64,000 nucleotides of DNA from Solirubrobacter sp963848475 (GTDB lineage: Bacteria; Actinomycetota; Thermoleophilia; Solirubrobacterales; Solirubrobacteraceae). The stretch is taken from assembly GCA_963848475.1 (NCBI GenBank), contig CAWKDW010000020.1:802899-866898 (forward strand), given 5' to 3'. Both the position numbers and the translations under genes were made by a program. This document shows, piece after piece, positions 42,014-51,339 of this stretch (position 1 is its first letter; every line of letters begins with the position of its first letter). Below the pieces are notes generated by a model that worked only from the letters and a program-made list of their open reading frames with translations, was not told where the DNA came from and made no database searches.

Positions 42014-42029
42014 GCGGAGCTCGCTCCGC
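42014..42029 (+). terminator. Hairpin after the SH3/peptidase-like gene
   Basis: GCGGAGC (42014-42020), TC, GCTCCGC (42023-42029) forms a 7-bp stem about 40 nt after the stop. A second inverted repeat (GGTCCG... CGGACC) precedes it. Probable terminator. Confidence 0.4.
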
Positions 42030-42110
42030 TCGTCAACGGTGATTGGCGAAGCGCGGCGCGGGGCGCGAGCTGCCCAGCCGGACCGGATGACGGTGCCATG
42101 ATGGGCCGCG

Positions 42111-43655
42111 ATGACGCCCGCGGCCGATCCGGCGGCCCAGACCACCGGGGCGAGCCTGATGCGGGGTGGAGCGTGGACCGCGATCAGCCACGTCATTCCG
42201 CAGCTCTACACGGTGGCGGTGTCGATCGCGGCGGCGCGCTTCCTCGGCCCGTCGGAGTTCGGGCGCCAGAGTTTCATCGCGTTCGTCGCGATCTCGGTGC
42301 ACATGGTGTTGACGAGCGGGGTCGCGCTGACGCTGATGCGCTCGGTGGCCGAGTCGCTGGGCCACCGGCGCCCGGACCAGGCGCTCGGGCTGATCGCGTG
42401 GGCGTGGCGGCTGCAGGCGGTGGCCGCGGTGGTCGGCGGCGGCGGGATGATCGTCGCGGCCGCGCTCGGAGCGCGGCCGTCCGCGGCCTGGGTGCTCGCG
42501 GGCGTGTTCGTCGCGTTCGGGATCCTCCAGAGCGTCGCGAACGCCGTTCTGCTCGGCGTGCAGTGGTTTCGCGCGGCAGCGCTGGTCGGTCTCGTGACGG
42601 GCGGCGTGACCGTGCCGGTGACGATCGGCGTGCTCGCCGCGGGCGGCGGGATCACCGGGGTCTTCGCCGTCGAAGCCGCGGTCGCCGCGGCCAACCTGCT
42701 GTGGACGTTCGTGCTCGCGCGGCGGGCGCTGCGCGGGCTCCCACCGCGCGTCGCGGCCGCACCCGAGTTGCGCCGCCGCGCGCTGCGCTTCGCGGGCTGG
42801 ACGACGGTCAGCGCGCTGGTGTCGCTCGTCGTCTGGCGTCGTTCGGAGTTCATCTTCCTCGCGCACTACTCCTCCGATGCGCAGATCGGCCTGTACTCGA
42901 TCGCCTTCGCGATGGTGATCGCGCTCGCGGCACTGCCGGAGCGGCTCTCGTCCGTCCTCGTCTCCGCGTTCGCGACGCTCCGGGGCGCGAGTGCCGGCGA
43001 TCGAATCCGCTCCGGCTTCAGCCGCTCGCTCCGGCTGCTGCTGATCGTGTCGCTACCGCTCACCGCCGGCGCGGCGGCCGTCGGTCCGGCGCTGTTGGAA
43101 GTGATCTACGGCGAGGCGTACCGCGAAGCAGGGACGGTGCTGATGATCCTCGTCGTCGTGATCCCGTTCCTGGCCGTGTCGAGCGTGTCATCGTCGCTGA
43201 TGTCCGGTCTCGACGACGCCAAGACACCGCTGCTCGCGGGCACGTTCGCCGCGGTCGTGAACCTTGCCCTGGCGTTCGTCTTGATCCCGGCGTTCGACGC
43301 GACCGGCGCGGCAGCCGCCAACGCGGGCGCCCAGGTCGCGGCGACCGCGGCGCTGTTTGCCGGTGCGCGCCGCCTCAGCGGCCCGGTCGACTGGCAGGCG
43401 GCCTCGCTGCTTCGCTGCGCGCTCGCGGCGGTGGGCTGCGCGCTCGTGAGCCGCGGGGTGCTCGAGCTCGTCGGCGGTCTCGGGGGCGTCGTACTCGCGA
43501 TCCTGGCCGGCAGCGCGACCTTCGCGGCGTTGGCACTCGCGCTGCGCGCCCTCTCGGCAGACGACGCGGACTGGCTGGACGGCCACCTCGGTCACCACTT
43601 CGGCGGGCGCGCGGGAGCGCTGGTCCGGCGCGCGGCCTGGCGGCGTCCGGCATGA
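42111..43655 (+). CDS. Flippase, oligosaccharide/Wzx type (MOP superfamily)
   Basis: 514 residues with about 12-14 transmembrane segments. The start RGGAWTAISHVIPQLYTVAVS is characteristic, as are AARFLGPSEFGRQSF, SEFIFLAHYSSDAQIGLYS and a C-terminal extra helix pair. It should move lipid-linked glycans from the inner to the outer face of the membrane. It overlaps the next glycosyltransferase by 4 nt and heads a polysaccharide cluster. CATGAT, 8 nt upstream of ATG, may be its -10. Confidence 0.9.
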   Translation: MTPAADPAAQTTGASLMRGGAWTAISHVIPQLYTVAVSIAAARFLGPSEFGRQSFIAFVAISVHMVLTSGVALTLMRSVAESLGHRRPDQALGLIAWAWRLQAVAAVVGGGGMIVAAALGARPSAAWVLAGVFVAFGILQSVANAVLLGVQWFRAAALVGLVTGGVTVPVTIGVLAAGGGITGVFAVEAAVAAANLLWTFVLARRALRGLPPRVAAAPELRRRALRFAGWTTVSALVSLVVWRRSEFIFLAHYSSDAQIGLYSIAFAMVIALAALPERLSSVLVSAFATLRGASAGDRIRSGFSRSLRLLLIVSLPLTAGAAAVGPALLEVIYGEAYREAGTVLMILVVVIPFLAVSSVSSSLMSGLDDAKTPLLAGTFAAVVNLALAFVLIPAFDATGAAAANAGAQVAATAALFAGARRLSGPVDWQAASLLRCALAAVGCALVSRGVLELVGGLGGVVLAILAGSATFAALALALRALSADDADWLDGHLGHHFGGRAGALVRRAAWRRPA

Positions 43656-44734
43656 TCGAGCGGCGAACGGTGAGGCTGACCGCATACACGGACGCGCGCA
43701 TCGTCGGCGGCGCCGAGCAGGCGCTGGGCGGCCTGATCGAGGCGCTGGGACCGCACGTGGACGTCACGCTCCTCGGGGCGCACCGGGACGTCGTGCGTGC
43801 GCTTGCCGCCCGTCGCGAGGGCACGCCGTTCGCGATCGTGCCGCCGATCACGCACAAGCTCGACCTGCGCGAGATGCTGCGCTTCGCTCGCGTGCTCGCC
43901 TCGGCGAGGCCCGACGTGCTGCAGATCAACCTGCCGACGCCTTGGAGCTGCAAGCACGAGACGTTCATCGGGTCGCTGATGCCCGCGGTCCGGACGATCC
44001 TCGTCGAGCAGCTTCCGGTCGAGCCCGACGGCCCGTGGATCCGGATCGTCAAGCGCGCGCTGGTGCGCGGTGTCGACGCGCACGTCGCGGTCGGCGTGCG
44101 GGCCGCCCGCGAGGTCGAGCGCCAGATCGGCCTGCCCACGGGCTCGATCCGCACGATCGAATCCGCCGTCCCGGAGTTCGAGGTCACCCGCGACGTCGCG
44201 ATTCGGACGCGACCGCGGATCGGGACGACGGCCCGGCTCGACCGCCAGAAGGGCCTGGACGTGCTCCTGCGGGCGCTGCCGTCGGTCCCCGGCGTCGATC
44301 TCGAGATCGTCGGCGACGGCCCCGAGCGCACGGCCCTGGAGGCGCTCGCCCGCGAGACCGGCGTCGCCGACCGCGTGGTGTTCGCGGGCTGGAGCACGAA
44401 TGCGCGCGAATGGCTCGGGCGCTGGGACGCGTTCGTGATCCCGTCGCGGTTCGAAGGGCTGCCGCTGGCCCTGCTGGACGCGATGCTGGCCGAGTTGCCG
44501 GTCGTCGCCAGCGACGTGGGCAGCATTCGCGAGGCGGTGGCGGACGGTGCGACCGGGCTGCTCGTCGAACCGGATGACCCGCAGGCGCTGGCGGCGGCGC
44601 TGCGACGCGTGCTCGCCGATCCCGTGCTCGCCCGCCAATTCGGACGCCGCGGGCGCGAGATCGCACTCGAGCGCTTCACGGCTCGCGCCAAGGCGCGCCG
44701 CTACGAGGCGCTCTACGACGAGCTGCTCTCGTAG
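43652..44734 (+). CDS. Glycosyltransferase family 4
   Basis: 360 residues, GT-B fold. Acceptor domain start GGAEQALGGLIEALG; donor domain GTTARLDRQKGLDVLLRAL, LEIVGDGPERTALEALA and the E-x7-E element SRFEGLPLALLDAMLAE. It transfers a nucleotide-activated sugar onto a growing surface glycan in the cytoplasm. Translationally coupled to the flippase (ATGA). Donor and acceptor unknown. Confidence 0.92.
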   Translation: MIERRTVRLTAYTDARIVGGAEQALGGLIEALGPHVDVTLLGAHRDVVRALAARREGTPFAIVPPITHKLDLREMLRFARVLASARPDVLQINLPTPWSCKHETFIGSLMPAVRTILVEQLPVEPDGPWIRIVKRALVRGVDAHVAVGVRAAREVERQIGLPTGSIRTIESAVPEFEVTRDVAIRTRPRIGTTARLDRQKGLDVLLRALPSVPGVDLEIVGDGPERTALEALARETGVADRVVFAGWSTNAREWLGRWDAFVIPSRFEGLPLALLDAMLAELPVVASDVGSIREAVADGATGLLVEPDDPQALAAALRRVLADPVLARQFGRRGREIALERFTARAKARRYEALYDELLS

Positions 44735-44743
44735 GCTGACTCG

Positions 44744-45487
44744 ATGCCTTCGCCGACGAACCGGCTGCGAGACAGTGCCGAGCGCGTGCTGCGCGACGCC
44801 GCTCCCGCGCGCCGGATGCGCACCAAGCTGGCCTCCGACCGACTCGCGGCTTGGGGCGGCGATGCTCCCGTGCGCCTGCTCGACGCCGGCGCCGATGTCG
44901 GCCTGCTGTCGCTCGCCCTGGCTCGCCGTTTTCCGCGCTGGCGGATCGAGGCGGTCGACGTCAACGACGACATGCTCGCGCTGGGGAGGACGTGGGCGGG
45001 CGAAGCGGGGCTGGACGGGATCGAGTTCCGCCACGCAGACGTGACGCGCGACCTCCGTGCGGGCAGCTACGACGCGGTCGTCGCGCTCGAGTGCCTGACC
45101 GTGATCGGGGACCTCGACGGCGCGTTGCGCGGGCTCTCGGGCGCGCTGCGCCCGGGCGGGCTGTTCGTCGCGCATGTGCCCGATCGCGACTGGGAGCCGG
45201 TGTTGCCCGGCAGCGCGCGGGAGTGGGCGACAGCGGTCCGGCACGGCTTCAAGGCGGACGAGTTCGCCGAGCTGCTCGACGCCCACGGCCTTCGGGTGAC
45301 GTGGACGCAGGCGACGATGTACACCCCGCTCCACGCGGCGCAGGAACTGCGGGACCGCTTCAAGCACGCGCCCGCCCGTGCGCGGCTGGCCCTGCATCCC
45401 GCGCTGGCCGCTGCGGCCTCGCTGGAGGGGCACGGGATCCGGTTCGGCCCCGCACGCGGTCTCTATGTCGAGGCCGTCCGGCGATGA
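44744..45487 (+). CDS. Class I SAM-dependent methyltransferase
   Basis: 247 residues. SAM-binding motif I is VRLLDAGADVGLLSLALA, with the acidic motif II VDVNDDMLALGR, then FRHADVTRD and SYDAVVALECLTVIGD. Probably methylates a sugar or lipid intermediate of the surrounding polysaccharide cluster. TAGGCT (44732-44737) overlaps the upstream stop codon and lies 6 nt before ATG 44744, so it may also have its own leaderless transcript. Overlaps the next gene by 4 nt. Confidence 0.88.
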   Translation: MPSPTNRLRDSAERVLRDAAPARRMRTKLASDRLAAWGGDAPVRLLDAGADVGLLSLALARRFPRWRIEAVDVNDDMLALGRTWAGEAGLDGIEFRHADVTRDLRAGSYDAVVALECLTVIGDLDGALRGLSGALRPGGLFVAHVPDRDWEPVLPGSAREWATAVRHGFKADEFAELLDAHGLRVTWTQATMYTPLHAAQELRDRFKHAPARARLALHPALAAAASLEGHGIRFGPARGLYVEAVRR

Positions 45488-46527
45488 CGCTCGTCGCGCC
45501 GCCTGCGCCGGAGGGAACGCGGCCCGGACCGCGACCCACGCTTTCGGTGGTCATCGCGGCCTACCAGGCGGCCGCTCTGGTGCCCGACGCCGTGCGCTCC
45601 GCGCTCGATCAGACGCTGCCGCCGCTGGACGTCGTGGTCTGCGACGACGGCTCCACCGATGACCCCGCGGCCGCGCTCGCCCCGTTCCGCGACCGGATCA
45701 CCTTGCTGCGCCAGGACAACCGCGGCGAGGCGGCGGCCAAGAACGCGGCGTCGCGCGCGGCCGCCGGGGACTTCGTGGCGATCCTCGACGCCGACGACGT
45801 CTTCGTGCCCGAACGCCTGGAGGCGATCGCCGGCGCCCTGGCCGAACGCCCCGACCTGGACATCCTCACCACCGATGCGTGGATCGAGCTCGACGGCCGG
45901 CGCGTGCGCAAGGTCTATGAGCAGGGCTACCGGTTTCCCGCGCAGGGTCAGCGGAGCGCGATCCTGCGCGGCAACTTCGTCTTCGGGCTCTGCGCCGTCC
46001 GCCGCTCGACGCTGCTCGAGGCCGGGGGCTACGACGAGTCGATCCGGTACGCGACGGACTGGGACCTGTGGCTTCGTCTGGTCCTCGAAGGGTCGACGGT
46101 CGGCTGCCTGATGACACCCCTCGCCACCTACCGGCTGCAGCGCGGGAGCCTGTCCTCGCAGCGTTCACGGATGCTGGCCGGCCGGACGCAGATCCTGGAG
46201 AAGACCGCGCTGCGCACCGATCTGACCGCCCCCGAGCGCGAGCAGCTCGGGGCGTCATTGCGCGAGCACCGCAGCCGCTACGCCCTCGCGCGAGCGCGCG
46301 AGGCGCTGACCGGCGGCGAGCCGCAAGCGCGCCGCCTTGCGCTGGCCGCCGCCGTCGGCCGCGGGCAGTCACCGCCGACCCGGCTCAAGCTGGCGGCCGG
46401 TGCCGTGGCGCCGAAGCGGGTCGGGCGGGCGCTGCGGCGGCGCCCGGTGGAGACGACGGCGGGGCTGCTCGTGACGCCCGCCGAAGCCGCCGGCGCTCCC
46501 ACGGACCCGGCAGCCCCTCGCCCGTAA
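45484..46527 (+). CDS. Glycosyltransferase family 2
   Basis: 347 residues, GT-A fold. LSVVIAAYQAAALVPDAVRS, VVVCDDGSTDDP (UDP/metal), FVAILDADDVFVPERLEA (DxD) and the catalytic-region YATDWDLWLRLVLEG are in order. A ~90-residue basic C-terminus (RRLALAAAVGRGQSPP, KRVGRALRRRPVE) follows. It starts within the methyltransferase stop (ATGA). The last 143 nt overlap a convergent deacetylase. Adds a sugar in the same surface-glycan pathway. Confidence 0.92.
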   Translation: MTLVAPPAPEGTRPGPRPTLSVVIAAYQAAALVPDAVRSALDQTLPPLDVVVCDDGSTDDPAAALAPFRDRITLLRQDNRGEAAAKNAASRAAAGDFVAILDADDVFVPERLEAIAGALAERPDLDILTTDAWIELDGRRVRKVYEQGYRFPAQGQRSAILRGNFVFGLCAVRRSTLLEAGGYDESIRYATDWDLWLRLVLEGSTVGCLMTPLATYRLQRGSLSSQRSRMLAGRTQILEKTALRTDLTAPEREQLGASLREHRSRYALARAREALTGGEPQARRLALAAAVGRGQSPPTRLKLAAGAVAPKRVGRALRRRPVETTAGLLVTPAEAAGAPTDPAAPRP

Positions 46528-47716
46528 GGGCCTTCCAGATCACGGCCGGCAGGCTGTCGTGCGCTTTGATGCCGACGCGGCGAAGGCACCACGAATCGGT
46601 GCCGGCACCGTTGCGCCCCGGAGCGCTCGAGAACGCCAGGACCGCTCCGGCGTCGCGCACGCTCGCGCGCACCCCGAGGTCATGTCGACCGTGCGGGTAG
46701 GCGAAGGTCAGCGGAGCATCGGGCACCGCGCCGGCGAGATCGTCCAGCGCCCCGCGAACCTCGGTCTCCAGCGCGCCGGCGGCGAGGCTGGTGAGGTCGG
46801 CGTGGGTCCGGCTGTGCGCCCCGAGCTCGCCGCCGGCGGCGCGCAGCGCTTCGAGCTGCGGCCATCCGGCCACCGGCTCGCCGCCGGCCCAGTGCGCCGC
46901 GCCTCCGACCGCGCGGGTCGGGACGAACAGCGCCGGACTCCAGTCACCGTGCCGCGTGAGCACCTCCGTGCAGTCGGCGAACGCGTCGTCGGCGGTCACC
47001 AGCACGGCACGACGAGGCGGCGCCGGCCCGCCCGCGTGGAATGCGATCGCCTCGGCCAGCGAGAGCGGGTAGAAGCCGAGTCGGCGAAGCATGCGCAGCT
47101 GGGCGGCAAACTGCTCCGGCGGCAGGTCGAGGCGCTCCTGGCCGCGCTTCATCTCGCCCGCGAGACGGTGGTAGAGCAGCGCCGTGTAGCCGCCGGTCAA
47201 GCGAGCCCACTCGCCGTCGTCGCACGCCGCGCGCGCACCGCGCCAGAACGCGGCGTCGCCCAGCACGCGCAGCGCTCGGCCGCGAGCCGCGCTCGCCCCG
47301 CGCGGCGCCAGCCGGATCAGGACGTGGCGGGCCGCCCGCCCCGTCGCGGACGGGTGGTGAAATGCGCCGAGCTGCGATTCGGACACCAGCGACGGGTCGG
47401 CTCGCAGGATCGCGACCGAGTTGCTGCCTCGTCGCCGGCACCAGTCCAAGAATGCAGCCGGCTCGAGCGCATGGGGAGGACCCTGCCGGATCGTCAGGCC
47501 GTCGCGGCGCAGTCGAACCGCGATCGCCTCCGCCTGGGCCTCGCCGGCGGGGAGCCCGGTCGCGGCGGCCGCGAGCACGTCCGCCGGGGCGTCGACGCGG
47601 AACGGCGGAGGATCGAACGGCCCGACCAGCGGGCGCAGGCCCCCGAGCAGCACCGGGGCATCGGGCGCCAGCGCCCCGGGGACGGTCACGGGATACACGA
47701 CGACCTCTGCGCTCAC
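46385..47716 (-). CDS. Polysaccharide deacetylase (NodB domain)
   Basis: 443 residues. An uncharacterised N-terminal half (about 1-185) is followed by a carbohydrate-esterase 4 domain: TALLYHRLAGEMKRGQERL, motif 1 VLVTADDAFADCTEVL (TADD replaces TFDD), motif 2 HSRTHADL (HxxxH zinc site) and AYPHGRHDLG. It should remove N-acetyl groups from a surface polysaccharide. GTG 47716 is chosen, 8 nt from TACGGT (complement at 47725-47730). The 3' end overlaps the convergent GT2 by 143 nt, an unusually long antisense overlap. Confidence 0.88.
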   Translation of the reverse strand: MSAEVVVYPVTVPGALAPDAPVLLGGLRPLVGPFDPPPFRVDAPADVLAAAATGLPAGEAQAEAIAVRLRRDGLTIRQGPPHALEPAAFLDWCRRRGSNSVAILRADPSLVSESQLGAFHHPSATGRAARHVLIRLAPRGASAARGRALRVLGDAAFWRGARAACDDGEWARLTGGYTALLYHRLAGEMKRGQERLDLPPEQFAAQLRMLRRLGFYPLSLAEAIAFHAGGPAPPRRAVLVTADDAFADCTEVLTRHGDWSPALFVPTRAVGGAAHWAGGEPVAGWPQLEALRAAGGELGAHSRTHADLTSLAAGALETEVRGALDDLAGAVPDAPLTFAYPHGRHDLGVRASVRDAGAVLAFSSAPGRNGAGTDSWCLRRVGIKAHDSLPAVIWKALTGEGLPGPWERRRLRRASRAAPPSSPPGAAAAPARPASAPRHRPPA

Positions 47717-47724
47717 GCGCAGCA

Positions 47725-47734
47725 ACCGTAGCCT
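47725..47734. promoter_or_regulatory. Bidirectional promoter with opposing -10 elements sharing TA
   Basis: ACCGTAGCCT holds TACGGT on the minus strand (47730-47725, 8 nt before GTG 47716) and TAGCCT on the plus strand (47729-47734, 6 nt before GTG 47741). The layout equals that at 24891-24900. Confidence 0.55.
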
Positions 47735-47740
47735 GTGCCC

Positions 47741-49210
47741 GTGCGACTGCCGTCGAAGACCGCAAGGTGACCATCGAACTGACCGACCTGCGCTTCATGC
47801 TTCCGCGCCCGCCGCGGACGGTCGCGCTGCTCGGGGACCTCGAGTTCGCGGCCGAGTCGTTCGCGCTCGTCGGGCTCGAGGTCGTGACCGGGCCTGCCGA
47901 CCTCGCGTTCGCACCGGCCGCGCTCGCGCGTGAGGCGATCGCGCCGAGGGAGCGGCGCCGTGGCGCTTCGGGGCCGGGGCGGCGGGCGCGCGCTGAACGC
48001 AGCGGGGCTCGACGCGCGCCGGTTGCTGGCCCTGCCGGACGCGCGGCGCCCGGCCCATGTGCTGCCACTGGACCGGCGCGAGCCGCTGCGCTACGCGGTC
48101 CGCCACTTCGCCGGCCGCGCGTCGCGTGCGAAGGCGCTGCGCAACCGGCTCGCCCCGATGCTGCTCACCCGCGGACTGGTGCCGACCGGACGCGCGCTGG
48201 CCGTTGCCGCTCGCCCGCCCGGGACGCCGTACCTGATCGCGGCCGCGCACGAGGCCGGGGTGCCCCCGGACGGCGACTACTTCTGGAGCACGGGATCGAG
48301 CGACCTCCTGTCGCGTGGCGCGCTGTTCGTCTTCGCCCCGGGGGCCGCACAGCCGCAGTGGGTGATCAAGTTCGGGCGCGTGCCCGGCGCACGGGCCGCG
48401 TTCGCCCGCGACGCGCGCGGGCTCGGCGCCGCGGCCCAGGCGGGAGGCGTGGCGGTCGCTCACGCCCCGCGGCTGCTGGCCCGCTTCGACGCGGGGGGAG
48501 CGCCCGCGGCGGTCGAGACCGCGGCGCACGGCGAGCGGCTGCAGGCGTTGCTCGAGTCCTCGGCGCCGGGCGCGGAGAAGCGAGCGGCCGTCGACCGGAT
48601 CGCCGGCTGGATCGTCGAAGTCGGGCGCCAGACCGCGGGCGCGGCGGGGTCGATCGCGCCCGAGCTCGACCGGCTTCGCTCGGACGTGCTCCCAGCATGG
48701 CGCGAGCTCGGCGCGGACGAGGATCTTCTGGCCGGACTGGAAGGCACTCCCGCGGTGCTCCAGCACAACGACCTCGGGACCTGGAACCTGCTCGTCACCG
48801 AGGACGGGTTCACGGCCGTCGACTGGGAGAGCGCGCGACCGGCCGGCTTGCCGCTGTGGGACCTCGTCTACTTCTTGTCCTACGCCATCGTCGGCCTCGA
48901 CGGTGTCGCGACGGCCGATCACGAGGCGCACCTCGTCGAGGTCTACCTCGGCAACGCTCCGTCGTCCGAGCTCCTCTTCCGCTGGGTCCGTGCGGCCGTT
49001 TCGACGCTCGGCCTGGACGCCGGACTGGTCGGCCGGCTCGCGACGACGGGCTGGCTGCACCACGGACTCAGCCATCTGGCCCGCGACGTGGCCGTGCGCG
49101 GCGCCGGCGGCGAGCCGGCGACGGTCGCGACCGCACTGCCGCGGAGCCTGGCGCGACGCTGGCTTCAAGAGCCAGGGCTTGGCGGCGGCTGGAACCGCTG
49201 GCGGGCCTGA
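47741..49210 (+). pseudogene. Aminoglycoside-phosphotransferase-fold kinase, frameshifted N-terminus
   Basis: The C-terminal 400 codons are open: WVIKFGRVPGARAAFARDA (lysine/ATP region), LQHNDLGTWNLLVTEDG (catalytic loop HND..N) and AVDWESARPAGLPLWDLVYF (metal Asp). The first ~60 residues (IELTDLRFMLPRPPRTVAL, ESFALVGLEVVTGPADLAF) are in another frame joined near 47960. GTG 47741, next to TAGCCT, runs only nine codons before a stop, so another indel near 47760 is possible. Located beside polysaccharide genes, it may phosphorylate a sugar or small molecule. Confidence 0.72.
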
Positions 49211-49250
49211 TCGCTGTTCTGGTGGTGATGTCCGCGATCGAACACGCGCT

Positions 49251-50774
49251 TCACGATGCGCGGTTGGCGTGCTCGGCGACGGTCGTGCGCGAGCGCGAGA
49301 AGCGTCCCTCGCGCGTGTCCACCCCGAGGCCGTTCGCCAGGCGGGCTCCGAGGTCGGCGTCGACGGCGCTCCAGTAGGCGACGACGCGCTGCTGCGTCTC
49401 GGTCGCGACCTCGTCGCTCGCGTGGCCGACGATGTTCTCGAGCAGGTGCTCGCGGTCGGTGTCGCTCATGACCTCGCGGTAGAGCGTCCCGGCCTGGCCG
49501 AAGTCGTCGTCCTCGGCGTGTTTGAGGTTGGCGTAGCGGCCGATCTCGGCGCCCTCGACCGACCAGCCGATGTCGGCGGCGCCGGCGGGGTCGGCCGTCG
49601 GGCCGCCATGGGAGTTCGGCGCGTAGACCGGCTGCGCGCCCGCGTGCCGGTAGGTCATCTGGCCGTCCTTGTTGTAGGAGTGGACGTCGACCTTGGGCGC
49701 GTTGACCGGCAGCTGCTCGTAGTTGGCCCCGATCCGGTGCAGATGCGTGTCGTGGTAGGAGAAGATCCGGCCCATCAGCATCTTGTCCGGGCTCAGCCCG
49801 ATCCCGGGGACCAGGTTCGCGGGGGAGAAGCCGGCCTGCTCGACCTCGGCGAAGAAGTTCTCCGGGTTGCGGTCGAGCACCATCCGGCCGACCTCGATCG
49901 GCGGGTAGTCGCCGTGCGGCCACACCTTGGTCAGGTCGAACGGGTTGAAGCGGTAGTCGGCGGCCTCCTCGAACGGCATCACCTGGACCTCGAGCCGCCA
50001 CACGGGCGCGTCGCCCGCGTCGATCGCGCGGCGCAGGTCGCGGCGATGGAAGTCCGGGTCCTCCGCGGACATCTGGTCGGCCTCGTCCTGGGTGAAGTTC
50101 TCGATGCCCTGGTCGGTCTTGAAGTGGTACTTGATCCAGAACTTCTCGCCGTCGGCGTTCATCCAGCTGAACGTGTGGCTGCCGTAGCCGTTCATGTGCC
50201 GGTAGGTGCGCGGCGTGCCGCGGTCGGACATCAGGATCAGCACCTGGTGCGCGCTCTCCGGGGAGAGCGTCCAGAAGTCCCACTGCATGTCGTTGGAGCG
50301 CATCCCCGTGTCGGGCAGCCGCTTCTGGGAGTGGATGAAGTCCTGGAACTTCGACGCGTCGCGGACGAAGAACACCGGCGTGTTGTTGCCGACCAGGTCG
50401 TAGTTGCCCTGCTCGGTGTAGAACTTCAGCGCGAACCCGCGCGGGTCGCGGACCGTGTCGGCGAAGCCCTGCTCCCCGGCCACGGTCGAGAAGCGCGCGA
50501 ACATCGGCGTCCGCTTTCCCACCTGCGAGAAGAGCGCCGCCTTCGTGAACTGGCTCACGTCGCCGGTGACCTCGAAGAACCCGTGCGCGCCGCTGCCCTT
50601 GGCGTGCACGACGCGCTCCGGCACCCGCTCGCGGTTGAAGTGCTGCATCTTCTGGACCGTGTAGTGGTCATGCAGGACGGTCGGGCCCTGCGGCCCCGCG
50701 GTGAGCGAGAACTCGTCGCTCGATGCCGGGATGCCCGAGTCGGTCGTGGTCGTCGGACGCTTCTCGTCAGCCAT
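49251..50774 (-). CDS. katA: Monofunctional heme catalase
   Basis: 507 residues, a small-subunit clade catalase. Distal heme His in VVHAKGSGAHGFFEVT, RFSTVAGEQGFADTVRDPRG, the Asn in YDLVGNNTPVFFVRD, and proximal Tyr in GRIFSYHDTHLHRIGANY. It dismutates hydrogen peroxide in the cytoplasm. A Shine-Dalgarno AGGAAGG stands 7 nt before ATG 50774, one of the few leadered starts in this window. No OxyR, PerR or Fur gene is adjacent. Confidence 0.97.
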   Translation of the reverse strand: MADEKRPTTTTDSGIPASSDEFSLTAGPQGPTVLHDHYTVQKMQHFNRERVPERVVHAKGSGAHGFFEVTGDVSQFTKAALFSQVGKRTPMFARFSTVAGEQGFADTVRDPRGFALKFYTEQGNYDLVGNNTPVFFVRDASKFQDFIHSQKRLPDTGMRSNDMQWDFWTLSPESAHQVLILMSDRGTPRTYRHMNGYGSHTFSWMNADGEKFWIKYHFKTDQGIENFTQDEADQMSAEDPDFHRRDLRRAIDAGDAPVWRLEVQVMPFEEAADYRFNPFDLTKVWPHGDYPPIEVGRMVLDRNPENFFAEVEQAGFSPANLVPGIGLSPDKMLMGRIFSYHDTHLHRIGANYEQLPVNAPKVDVHSYNKDGQMTYRHAGAQPVYAPNSHGGPTADPAGAADIGWSVEGAEIGRYANLKHAEDDDFGQAGTLYREVMSDTDREHLLENIVGHASDEVATETQQRVVAYWSAVDADLGARLANGLGVDTREGRFSRSRTTVAEHANRAS

Positions 50775-50923
50775 GGTCGTGCCTTCCTGGGAGCGGATCC
50801 TCTCCGACTCTTTCCGGCTCGGGCTGGAATGAAACCGCGCGGGTCGGTCCGGGGCAAACAGGCGCGCGAGGAGTCGAACCCGAGGCGTACGATTGGCGCT
50901 CCCGTCCGCTGGAGGAGAATCGC

Positions 50924-51262
50924 ATGTCGGAAGTGGTTGTCGTCGGGTCCTTCAAGGCCGAGCCTGGCAAGGAGGCCGAGGCGCTCGAGGCGTTCAAGGC
51001 GCTCGTCGAGCCGACCCACGGCGAGGAGGGCTGCATCCTCTACGCGCTGCACCAGAGCACGGACGACCCGAGTCGCCTGGCGTTCGTCGAGCGCTGGGAG
51101 TCGCGCGAACTGCTCGACGCCCATCTGCAGAGCCCACACGTCGCCGCGATCCTCGAGCGCGCCGAGGAGCTCTTCGGGGAGTCCGGGGACATCGTCGTGT
51201 ACGAGGCGGTCCCGGGCGGCGAGACGGTGAAGGGCTCACTCGCGGCGCACGCCGGCGGTTGA
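50924..51262 (+). CDS. Antibiotic biosynthesis monooxygenase (ABM) domain protein
   Basis: 112 residues, a dimeric alpha/beta ferredoxin-like ABM domain: VVVVGSFKAEPGKEAEALEA, EEGCILYALHQSTDDPSRL, FVERWESRELLDAHLQSPHV. Members include quinol monooxygenases and heme degraders; the role here is open. A strong GGAGGAGA at 50911-50918 precedes ATG, and TACGAT (50888-50893) could be the -10. Divergent from katA, so co-regulation under oxidative stress is possible. Confidence 0.88.
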   Translation: MSEVVVVGSFKAEPGKEAEALEAFKALVEPTHGEEGCILYALHQSTDDPSRLAFVERWESRELLDAHLQSPHVAAILERAEELFGESGDIVVYEAVPGGETVKGSLAAHAGG

Positions 51263-51339
51263 CCTGTCGAGTGGTCGCTGACGAGCGGGGCGCAGCACGT
51301 CTCGCCGCGCCGGCCGTCGCGACCTTAGGCACACCAGCT

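Noticed and set aside
50868..50884. tRNA T-arm-like string GGAGTCGAACCC upstream of the ABM gene
   Set aside because: The reverse strand has a TTCGACT loop, but the flanking stem has only about three pairs, and no anticodon or acceptor arm can be built. Not a tRNA or a clear att remnant.
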